Positions 57,845 through 64,000 of a stretch of DNA of 64,000 nt are shown one piece after another. The translations under genes were made by a program, and so were the position numbers. This DNA is from Bifidobacterium miconisargentati (GTDB taxonomy: Bacteria; Actinomycetota; Actinomycetes; Actinomycetales; Bifidobacteriaceae). The notes under the pieces were generated by a model. That model saw only the letters and a program-made list of their open reading frames with translations, was not told the origin of the DNA and did not search any database. Position 1 is the stretch's first letter. Each line of letters opens with the position of its first letter. Location: assembly GCF_019331675.1 (NCBI RefSeq), contig NZ_JAHBBJ010000004.1, positions 62,001 through 126,000 of the forward strand, read 5' to 3'.

Positions 57845-59950
57845 ATGGCGATCAAAGCGAACGAACTGCCGCTGGGGAAGGTGTTCACCCCCGATTTCCG
57901 GTTCACCATCCCGTCCTTCCAGCGGGCGTACATCTGGAAGCCGGAGAACATCCTGCAACTGGTGGGAGATCTCAAGGACGCCTCAGCCACGCCCGGCACG
58001 CCGTACTTCCTCGGCTCGCTGATCCTGGTGCGTGAGTCGGAGAACCGGTATATGGTCATCGACGGCCAACAGCGCCTGGTCTCCCTGTCCATCATCATCG
58101 CCGTGCTGCGCGATCTGGAACAGGATCCGGACCTCATGCGCCAGCTCGACGCGCTGCTGGTCGAACCCGGCGACAAACTGCGCGGCATCATCAACGAACC
58201 CCGTCTCACCCTGCGCGAGCGTGACGCCGCGTTCTTCCGCGAGCACGTGCAGGAGGACAACCTCGAATCCGTGTTCGACATGAATGACGACGACCTGGCC
58301 ACGGCGGCCCAGCGCAACATCGTCCACAACATCAAGAAGACATACGACGAGATCTCCAACTGGCGCCCGTCCGAACGCCAGCGCTTCGCCCAGTACCTGG
58401 TCAACGAGGTCACGCTCGTCATCGTCACCACGGACGACCTGGACGGCGCGCACCGCATCTTCGACGTGATGAACATGCGCGGTCTGCCGCTCACCCCGTC
58501 TGACGTGTTCAAGGCGCGCGCCACCTCCGGCCTCGCCGCCGCCGAACTCGATGCCTACGCCGCCCGCTGGGACGACATCGTGGACCCGCTCGGCGACGAC
58601 CCTCAGACCATCGAGGAGTTCTTCTCATACCTGCATCTCATCCTCACCCATCAGCCCGCCACGGACAAGCTCATCGAGGACTTCCTGGCCGATGTGCTCC
58701 AGCCGTACCTCAACACCGGCACCACCGCCTCGTTCATCAACGATGTGCTGGCCCCCTACGCCATGGCCTGGCGCATCATCGACCGTCCGGGCGAGACCAT
58801 CCTGCCGCCTGAGGTGCGCCACGGTCTGGAGGCGCTCAACGACTACCGCATCCACGAATGGAAGCCCGTGGCCATGTGGGCGCTGGTCCATTCGTACCGC
58901 GAACTCGGCAACCCGGACGTCTCGCCGTTCGTGCAGCGCGGCGCGCGCTCGGCCCGTCGCACCATGACGCTCGAGGCGCTCGGCGCGCATGACGGCCAAC
59001 GTCTGCTGGACATCCTCAAGGCCTTGGAACAAGTGACCGGCATCCGCACGCTGAACCGCACCGGCACGCTGGAACGCCGCGGTTTCGCGAACGCCGCCGT
59101 GCGTGATCTGGACAAGGGCTACCTGGTGGAGCGCATCAACGGTCTGCGCGTGGGCGACGCCGATCGCGAGGGTGCGCTGGTCCGTCTCCACGGCGAGATG
59201 CAGGGCGACGGCGATCTGGTCCGTCTGCTGCTCATTCGCGCCAACGAACAGCTGGCCGGGGCCCCGCTGCCGCGCCCGCGACGGTTCAGCGCGTTGCCGA
59301 TCATGCCGCTGGACATCGAACGCGCCGCATCGTTCGCCGATTGGACGCAGGACAACCACGATTTCTGGATGTACCGTCTCGGCAACATGGCGCTCGTCCA
59401 GGGACCCGGCGACCAGTTGGACAGGCTCGGCGAATACCTGCCGCGTCGCGACCGCATGCTGCTGCGCGCCGACTCCCAGCGCTTCCCCCTCACCAAGGAG
59501 CTCGAGCATTTCGACGCCTGCACTCCCACCATGCTGGAGCGGCGGCAGGAGGAGACCATCCGGCTCATCGTCGAATACTGGGGCATCCGGTACGACGCGA
59601 ACAACAAGGACCTGACCGCGCAGCCGCTCGCCGAGCTGCAGCAGGGTACGTCCAAGGCCGTGCGGGGTTCTCGCCGCGTGACCATCCGCCAGGTGATCCA
59701 GGCCGGGCTCCTGACTCCGGGCGAGCGTCTGGTCTGGGACCGCCCGCGCAAGGGCGAGCGCTGGTACGCCACCGTCACCGAGAACGGACGGCTTCGTCTG
59801 GACGACGGCTCCGAATACCCCACGCCCACCGCCGCGGCCCGTGCCGCAGCCGGCGGACGTCGCGGCGGGGGACTGGACGTGTGGAAGCGCGCCTCCAACG
59901 GTCAGAAGCTCAGCGACATCTGGAAGCAGTTCCGCTTAAAGGCCCAGTGA
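57845..59950 (+). CDS. DUF262 protein with degenerate DUF1524 and C-terminal RAMA domain
   Basis: A 701-residue protein. The N-terminal DUF262 (GmrS/ParB-like NTPase) domain has IPSFQRAYIW (22-31), FLGSLILV (57-64) and IDGQQRLVSLSI (72-83). The middle has NMRGLPLTPSDVFKA, typical of GmrSD proteins. The DUF1524 region (about 480-590) keeps MYRLGNMALVQG and RRQEETIRLIVEYWGI, but the catalytic EHxxP-type His motif is missing (FSALPIMPLDIERAASF there). The last about 90 residues (IRQVIQAGLLTPGERL to WKRASNGQKLSDIW) match the RAMA fold, proposed to read modified or methylated DNA. GmrSD relatives cut glucosylated phage DNA; here nuclease activity looks lost. Start ATG 57845; TAGGCT lies about 60 bases upstream. 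No methyltransferase is adjacent. Confidence 0.8.
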   Translation: MAIKANELPLGKVFTPDFRFTIPSFQRAYIWKPENILQLVGDLKDASATPGTPYFLGSLILVRESENRYMVIDGQQRLVSLSIIIAVLRDLEQDPDLMRQLDALLVEPGDKLRGIINEPRLTLRERDAAFFREHVQEDNLESVFDMNDDDLATAAQRNIVHNIKKTYDEISNWRPSERQRFAQYLVNEVTLVIVTTDDLDGAHRIFDVMNMRGLPLTPSDVFKARATSGLAAAELDAYAARWDDIVDPLGDDPQTIEEFFSYLHLILTHQPATDKLIEDFLADVLQPYLNTGTTASFINDVLAPYAMAWRIIDRPGETILPPEVRHGLEALNDYRIHEWKPVAMWALVHSYRELGNPDVSPFVQRGARSARRTMTLEALGAHDGQRLLDILKALEQVTGIRTLNRTGTLERRGFANAAVRDLDKGYLVERINGLRVGDADREGALVRLHGEMQGDGDLVRLLLIRANEQLAGAPLPRPRRFSALPIMPLDIERAASFADWTQDNHDFWMYRLGNMALVQGPGDQLDRLGEYLPRRDRMLLRADSQRFPLTKELEHFDACTPTMLERRQEETIRLIVEYWGIRYDANNKDLTAQPLAELQQGTSKAVRGSRRVTIRQVIQAGLLTPGERLVWDRPRKGERWYATVTENGRLRLDDGSEYPTPTAAARAAAGGRRGGGLDVWKRASNGQKLSDIWKQFRLKAQ

Positions 59951-60007
59951 TACGGAGCCGTATCGTCTAGTCGTCTGGCTCAGACTGATAACGACAACGG
60001 CTTCGTC

Positions 60008-60029
60008 CAACCGGAACCGGTTGCTTTTT
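60008..60029 (+). terminator. Terminator after the DUF262-RAMA gene
   Basis: CAACCGG-AA-CCGGTTG followed by CTTTTTG. It is nested in a looser inverted repeat (TCGTCTGGCTC near 59970, GAGCAGACGA near 60046). Confidence 0.65.
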
Positions 60030-60085
60030 GCTCACCGTCTCAGAGGAGCAGACGACAAAGATGGCTGAGAGCAGTCTCAGCGCCG

Positions 60086-60910
60086 TTACAGCCGCGCCGG
60101 CAGATCGGCCCGCTCCACGAGCCGTGCCATCTGCACGCGGCCCATACTGAGCCGATCCGCCGCCGAGGACAGGTGCGCCTTCGCGGTCCGCTCGGAAATG
60201 AACATCCGCGAGGCGATCTCCGCGTTCGTGTAGCCTTCGGCGGCCAGCATCACCGCCTCGCGCTCACGTTCCGGCAACGAATCCAGCAGGGCGCGCGCCT
60301 CATCCCGACGCATGCGCGATCGTGTCCGGCTCAATTCGTCGATGAGCTGACGCTGGCTCGCCGTGTTGAACTGCGGCGCGCCCTCCGTGACCCCGATGAT
60401 GCGGCGGATGATCTCGTCCGGCGCATCCGTTTTCGAAACGAATCCCTCGGCTCCCGCCTCGATGGCCCGTTCCACCGTGCCCGAAGGACTCAGCGAGGTC
60501 AGGATCAGCACATGCGGCGCATGGGGGAGCGCCCGCAGCCGCCGCGTGGCCTCGATGCCGTCCACGCCCGGCATGGCGATGTCCATCAGCACCACGTCCG
60601 GCCGTTCCTCGGCCGCCCGGCGCACGCACGTTTCGCCGTCCGTGGACGTGGAGGCCACGACTAGTCTGCCGTTCGAATAGTCGGTGAGAATCAGGCTCAT
60701 CGCCTGGCAGATCATCGGGTCGTCATCGATGACGCTGACGCGGATCGGCCCTGTAGCCCCGGACTGCCCGCCCGGCCCTGCCGCATGGCCGGTGCCATGC
60801 CCGGAACCTGCGGAACGATCATCGGAACTGTGCGCGACTCCGACTCCGACGGCCTGTGCCGTATCCGTAACCGTCTTCGATGCCTCGCTCTGCTCTTTCA
60901 CTCTAGCCAT
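60086..60910 (-). CDS. NarL/LuxR-family response regulator
   Basis: A 274-residue protein. An unusual 55-residue Gly/Ala/Ser-rich N-terminal extension precedes the receiver domain (IRVSVIDDDPMICQAMSLIL), with phospho-acceptor D110 in VVLMDIAMPG and a Lys in GFVSKTDAPDEI. The C-terminal LuxR helix-turn-helix is LPEREREAVMLAAEGYTNAEIASRMFISERTAKAHLSS (in parts). It starts one base after the histidine-kinase stop on the same strand, so the two are a cognate pair. Target genes unknown. Confidence 0.9.
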   Translation of the reverse strand: MARVKEQSEASKTVTDTAQAVGVGVAHSSDDRSAGSGHGTGHAAGPGGQSGATGPIRVSVIDDDPMICQAMSLILTDYSNGRLVVASTSTDGETCVRRAAEERPDVVLMDIAMPGVDGIEATRRLRALPHAPHVLILTSLSPSGTVERAIEAGAEGFVSKTDAPDEIIRRIIGVTEGAPQFNTASQRQLIDELSRTRSRMRRDEARALLDSLPEREREAVMLAAEGYTNAEIASRMFISERTAKAHLSSAADRLSMGRVQMARLVERADLPARL

Positions 60911-60911
60911 C

Positions 60912-62294
60912 TTAGCCACGCCAGGGCAGCCGCACGTCCACATGGAACAGGTGCCGCTCGTCCACGCCGTACCGGCACTGGCCGCCCACCGACTGCGCGC
61001 GTGCGGCAAGCCCCGGCAGTCCGGCGCCATGCGTGGAGCCCGTCTGCGTCATCGGATTGCTGATATGCAGATGCACGCCCGCGGCCGGTCCCGCCGTGAT
61101 CTCCAGGGACACCGGGGCTCCCGGCGCATGGCGGCGCGCGTTGGTCAGTCCCTCCTGCACGGCCCGGTACGCCACCTTGCCGATGGTTTCGTCCAGGCCG
61201 CTCAGCTGCTGGATGTCGATCCATGTGTTGAGTTGCGTGCCGGAGTTGCGTGCGTCGGCGATGAGCGTATCCAGCGATTCGCGTGTCAGCGAGGTGTCGT
61301 CGCTCGGAGCCAGCTGCTCCCACGCCTGCTGCGGGTTGCGCAGCATGTCGATGATCGCGTGCGCCTCGTCCAACGCGCCCGCCGACTGCCTGCGGATGTC
61401 CTCCGCCTTGCCGGCCAGGGCGCGCGCCTCGGGGGAGTCGCCCAGCTTGTCCGCCTCGGCCTTGAGCGCACTGGCGTTCAACGCCATCAGCGATAGCGAA
61501 TGGGCGAGCGTGTCATGGGCCTCGGCGGCGATGGCGTCCGCCAGCTGCTGGTTGTTGAGGTCGGACTGCAGCGTTGCCGCATGGTCGGTGGCCGCGCTCG
61601 CCACCGCGTTCGCCGTGCGCAGCCGGGCCCGCGAGCGGATATGCAGACCGGTCAGGATGGCGATGGCCGCGGCCACCAGGGCCGTGACGACGGCTGTGAT
61701 GATGATGGTCGGTTCCTGCGCCAGCATGACCATGGGCTCGCCCGTGGCCCCACCCGTATTCGGCTTGGCGAAGATGACATGCCAGATCGACGCCTCCGGC
61801 TGCTGCAGGGCATCGCGTACCTGCGACCACACCGTCACCAGCGTGCCTGCGATTGCCGAGCGCACGGCGACCTTCCGGTCCGAACGCCTGGCCAGCAACG
61901 CGGTCAGGGCCATCAGCACGATCAGCGAATCGAACGGGAAGACCGTCACCAGCGCGCAGGCGATCCAGAACGTCGGTTCCGGATATTCGGCCCGGGCCAG
62001 CAGCAGGAAGCCGGACGGCAGCGCCACCAGCGAGCACAGCACCATGAGCACGAAGCCCGCGGAGTTCTGCTCGAAGTTCTGCGCGAAGAACGAGGTCTGC
62101 GCCAGGCACATGAAGCTTGCCAGCGGCACCATGACCGCCGTGCACCAGGATTGGGTCTTCACCGGCACATCGTCCATGTCCGCGGCCCTGCCACGGACCG
62201 TGTCGCCGTCAGTGCCGTCGCCGTCGCGGAACGTGCGGCCGTGCCGTCCGGCCCCGCCGGGCGCGGGCATGGGGGAGCGTTGCGGATTCGTCAT
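60912..62294 (-). CDS. Sensor histidine kinase (HisKA_3 / NarX-DesK type)
   Basis: A 460-residue membrane kinase. Polar N-terminus of about 50 residues, then four to five helices between 50 and 215 (SWCTAVMVPLASFMCLAQTSF, GFVLMVLCSLVALPSGFLLLA, WIACALVTVFPFDSLIVLMAL, IIITAVVTALVAAAIAILTGL). The HisKA_3 dimerisation helix has phospho-acceptor H260 in AAEAHDTLAHSLSLM. The ATPase domain has the N-box AVQEGLTNARRHAPG and G-box THGAGLPGLAARAQSVGG. On the minus strand TACAGT ends 7 bases before ATG 62294 and GGAAGG lies between, so start and promoter are well placed. The signal is unknown. Confidence 0.9.
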   Translation of the reverse strand: MTNPQRSPMPAPGGAGRHGRTFRDGDGTDGDTVRGRAADMDDVPVKTQSWCTAVMVPLASFMCLAQTSFFAQNFEQNSAGFVLMVLCSLVALPSGFLLLARAEYPEPTFWIACALVTVFPFDSLIVLMALTALLARRSDRKVAVRSAIAGTLVTVWSQVRDALQQPEASIWHVIFAKPNTGGATGEPMVMLAQEPTIIITAVVTALVAAAIAILTGLHIRSRARLRTANAVASAATDHAATLQSDLNNQQLADAIAAEAHDTLAHSLSLMALNASALKAEADKLGDSPEARALAGKAEDIRRQSAGALDEAHAIIDMLRNPQQAWEQLAPSDDTSLTRESLDTLIADARNSGTQLNTWIDIQQLSGLDETIGKVAYRAVQEGLTNARRHAPGAPVSLEITAGPAAGVHLHISNPMTQTGSTHGAGLPGLAARAQSVGGQCRYGVDERHLFHVDVRLPWRG

Positions 62295-62516
62295 GCCTTC
62301 CACTGTATGGCGGCCCGCATCCGGGCGCCACTGGACATGCGGGCACCCTATGCCGTCCGTCCCTGCCCGAAAGGGCAACGGGGAATGGCCGTTCGTCCAC
62401 TGACGGTACGGTCCGCGATTCGGTAGCGTCACAAGGGACACCTGACATCGTCCCAAGCCCGTGCCGATTCCGTGGCATGCGGCTGATCTCGGGGACCATC
62501 GAAGAAGGAAGAAGCC

Positions 62517-63134
62517 ATGACAGCGCCAACCACCCAACAACCCGTTCAACAGCCCCGGCAACAGCCCCAACCCGTCCCCGCCAAAGCCAAGAAGCCGATA
62601 TGGAAACGATGGTGGTTCTGGGTGATCGTCGTCGTCCTGCTCGCCGCCATCGGCAGCCAGATGGGCGGCACCTCCGGCCAGACCAGTAGCCAGTCCGCGC
62701 AGAACACCACCAGCCAGAGTCCCAAGTCCGACGCCGAAGGCGACAAGTCCGCCACCGACAACGGTCAATCCGACACCGGCGCCGACACCGAAACCGGGCA
62801 GAACGACGCCCAGCAGACCCCGCAGGTCCCCGCCGACTACCAGTCCGCCCTACGCCAGGCGAAGTCCTACTCCGACACCATGCACATGTCGAAGCAGGGC
62901 ATCTACGACCAGCTCACCAGCGAGTACGGCGGCAAATTCTCCGCCGAGGCCGCCCAGTACGCCGTCGACAACGTCAAGGCCGACTGGAACGCGAACGCGC
63001 TGGCGAAGGCGAAGAGCTACCAGGAGACCATGGCCATGTCCCCCGAGGCGATCCGCGACCAGCTCACCAGCGAGTACGGCGAGAAGTTCACCGCCGAGGA
63101 AGCCGACTACGCCATCCAGCATCTCAACGACTGA
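62517..63134 (+). CDS. Membrane-anchored protein with two Ltp (superinfection-exclusion type) repeats
   Basis: In this 205-residue protein a Gln/Pro-rich cytoplasmic start is followed by one transmembrane helix (about 32-51, WWFWVIVVVLLAAIGSQ), a Ser/Thr/Gln/Asp linker of about 55 residues, and two tandem repeats: ALRQAKSYSDTMHMSKQGIYDQL...AQYAVDN and ALAKAKSYQETMAMSPEAIRDQL...ADYAIQHL. These repeats are the Ltp domain, first known from a phage lipoprotein that blocks DNA injection by related phages. Here the lipid anchor is replaced by a membrane helix. RBS GAAGGAAGAAGCC before ATG. A cell-surface role against phage or in wall physiology is inference. Confidence 0.82.
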   Translation: MTAPTTQQPVQQPRQQPQPVPAKAKKPIWKRWWFWVIVVVLLAAIGSQMGGTSGQTSSQSAQNTTSQSPKSDAEGDKSATDNGQSDTGADTETGQNDAQQTPQVPADYQSALRQAKSYSDTMHMSKQGIYDQLTSEYGGKFSAEAAQYAVDNVKADWNANALAKAKSYQETMAMSPEAIRDQLTSEYGEKFTAEEADYAIQHLND

Positions 63135-63207
63135 CCTATTGTGCTATCGGTTTCTCCCATGTGAGAAGCCTCGGGATTGCCGGTATCGGCTTGTCCCGCA
63201 GCGAAGT

Positions 63208-63256
63208 AACGGGCTCCACGTTTCCAGAAGGTATTCAGGAAACGTGGAGCCCGTTT
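63208..63256 (+). terminator. Terminator after the Ltp gene
   Basis: A perfect 18-bp stem (AACGGGCTCCACGTTTCC and its complement), 12-base loop, followed by TTTTT. Confidence 0.88.
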
Positions 63257-63327
63257 TTCCGTGACTGCCCGAAAAGCTTCACGTACGGCTAAGACGGCGC
63301 TAGGAAACCGGCGGTTTCATAAGAGTC

Positions 63328-64000
63328 ATGAACACCGCAACCGCAACGCCCGCTGCCGCGACATCGCAGCCCCTGGCCACGAACGGCCACGACAAGCTCC
63401 TTTCCACCGCACACCCCACCCCGGCACCCGCCTCCACGATCACCGGAGGTCCGGCCTCCGCCATCGCGGAGCGCGTCGGCCAGCCCCGCACCGTGGACGC
63501 GGACATCGTGATCCCCGTCTACAACGAACAGGAACAGCTCGCCGATTCCGTGCTCGCCCTCATGAACCACTTGGCCGCCAGCCAGATCGAAGGATGGGCC
63601 TACACCTGGCAGATCGTCATCGCGGACAATGCCAGCACGGACGACACCTGGTCCATCGCCTCCCGGCTCTCCGCCCAATACCCGGACCGCGTACGCGCCA
63701 TCCGCATCGCCGCCAAGGGCCGCGGCCGCGCTCTGAAGCTCGCCTGGGGCGAATCGCAAGCCCGCACCGTGGCCTACATGGACGTGGACCTCTCCACGGA
63801 CATCGCACAGACCGGCGTGCTCATCGGCTCCCTGCTCTACGGCGGCGCCGACGTGTCCTTCGGCTGCCGCCTGTTCGACGAATCGCAGGTCGTCCGCTCC
63901 GCCAAACGCGAATTCATCTCCCGCACCTACAACGGCATGCTGCGCGTCCTGCTCGGCGCGGCCTTCCATGACGCGCAATGCGGATTCAAGGCCATGACCT
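63328..64000 (+). CDS. Family 2 glycosyltransferase (dolichyl-phosphate mannose synthase-like), 3'-truncated
   Basis: The frame runs open to the window end (224 codons visible). After a 55-residue Ala/Thr/Pro-rich N-terminus comes the GT2 nucleotide-sugar fold: DADIVIPVYNEQEQLADSV, IVIADNASTDDTWSIA, AAKGRGRALKLAWGES and the metal-binding DxD in YMDVDLSTDI, then GFKAMT at the end. This is the DPM1/GtrB-like group that loads a sugar onto a polyprenyl phosphate carrier at the membrane for wall glycan or protein glycosylation. C-terminal membrane helices, if any, lie outside the window. Confidence 0.85.
   Translation, partial: MNTATATPAAATSQPLATNGHDKLLSTAHPTPAPASTITGGPASAIAERVGQPRTVDADIVIPVYNEQEQLADSVLALMNHLAASQIEGWAYTWQIVIADNASTDDTWSIASRLSAQYPDRVRAIRIAAKGRGRALKLAWGESQARTVAYMDVDLSTDIAQTGVLIGSLLYGGADVSFGCRLFDESQVVRSAKREFISRTYNGMLRVLLGAAFHDAQCGFKAMT

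Overview
The window is high-GC, densely coded actinobacterial DNA and reads as Bifidobacterium chromosome. Evidence for this is a lysine/ornithine-type MurE beside a FemAB-family branching enzyme, the actinobacterial DUF3710-DUF3159 pair, the small ribosomal protein bL37, a fused OppD-OppF transporter ATPase, and a dense population of short GC-rich hairpin repeats. The genus assignment is inference from gene content and order; no database search was possible. Almost everything is core chromosome. There is no prophage, CRISPR array, insertion sequence with a transposase, rRNA or tRNA.

Layout. 1-4.7 kb: the 3' part of folC, then smc, whose stop codon lies inside a 223-bp repeat. 5-9.3 kb: FemAB-family ligase and murE (minus strand), an ECF sigma factor overlapping a Cys-rich candidate anti-sigma, a hairpin repeat, and the 24-codon bL37 gene. 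9.4-17.5 kb: galM, ispH, a zinc-ribbon membrane protein, ybaK, gap, thiN and a membrane-fused spermidine-synthase-like protein. 17.6-19.3 kb: the infC-rpmI-rplT operon. 19.3-26.3 kb: the xerD-parA-scpA-scpB cluster, an NrtR-like regulator with a perfect palindromic operator, an NCS1 permease and an isochorismatase-fold hydrolase. 26.3-31.7 kb: typA, a small membrane protein, pheA-tyrA and a small SH3-like protein. 31.8-36.6 kb: a MacB-like ABC exporter divergent from xerC. 36.8-42.9 kb: an oligopeptide transporter (oppA, oppB, oppC, oppDF fusion). 43-54 kb: xthA, DUF3710/DUF3159/RNA methyltransferase, a lipoprotein, a CtpE-like P-type ATPase and aconitase. 54-64 kb: a DapB/Ord-like dehydrogenase, a DUF559 protein, an acetyltransferase, a DUF262-RAMA protein, a two-component system, an Ltp-domain protein and the start of a GT2 glycosyltransferase.

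Functional themes. Chromosome maintenance is over-represented: smc, scpA, scpB, parA, xerD and xerC all lie within 36 kb. Cell-wall bridge synthesis (murE plus FemAB) and peptide uptake (opp) are also present.

The most unusual signal is not a protein. At least three families of hairpin repeats are scattered between genes, and once inside one. In each, the unpaired segments are conserved while the stem arms differ between copies in a compensatory way, so selection or the copying mechanism preserves folding rather than sequence. One copy supplies the C-terminus of SMC, one is translated inside the P-type ATPase, and one family sits on the 3' ends of rplT and typA and duplicates flanking sequence. 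A second genome-wide pattern is a TAnnnT hexamer 6-8 nt upstream of the start codon in at least nine genes, which predicts leaderless mRNAs and fixes several start codons.
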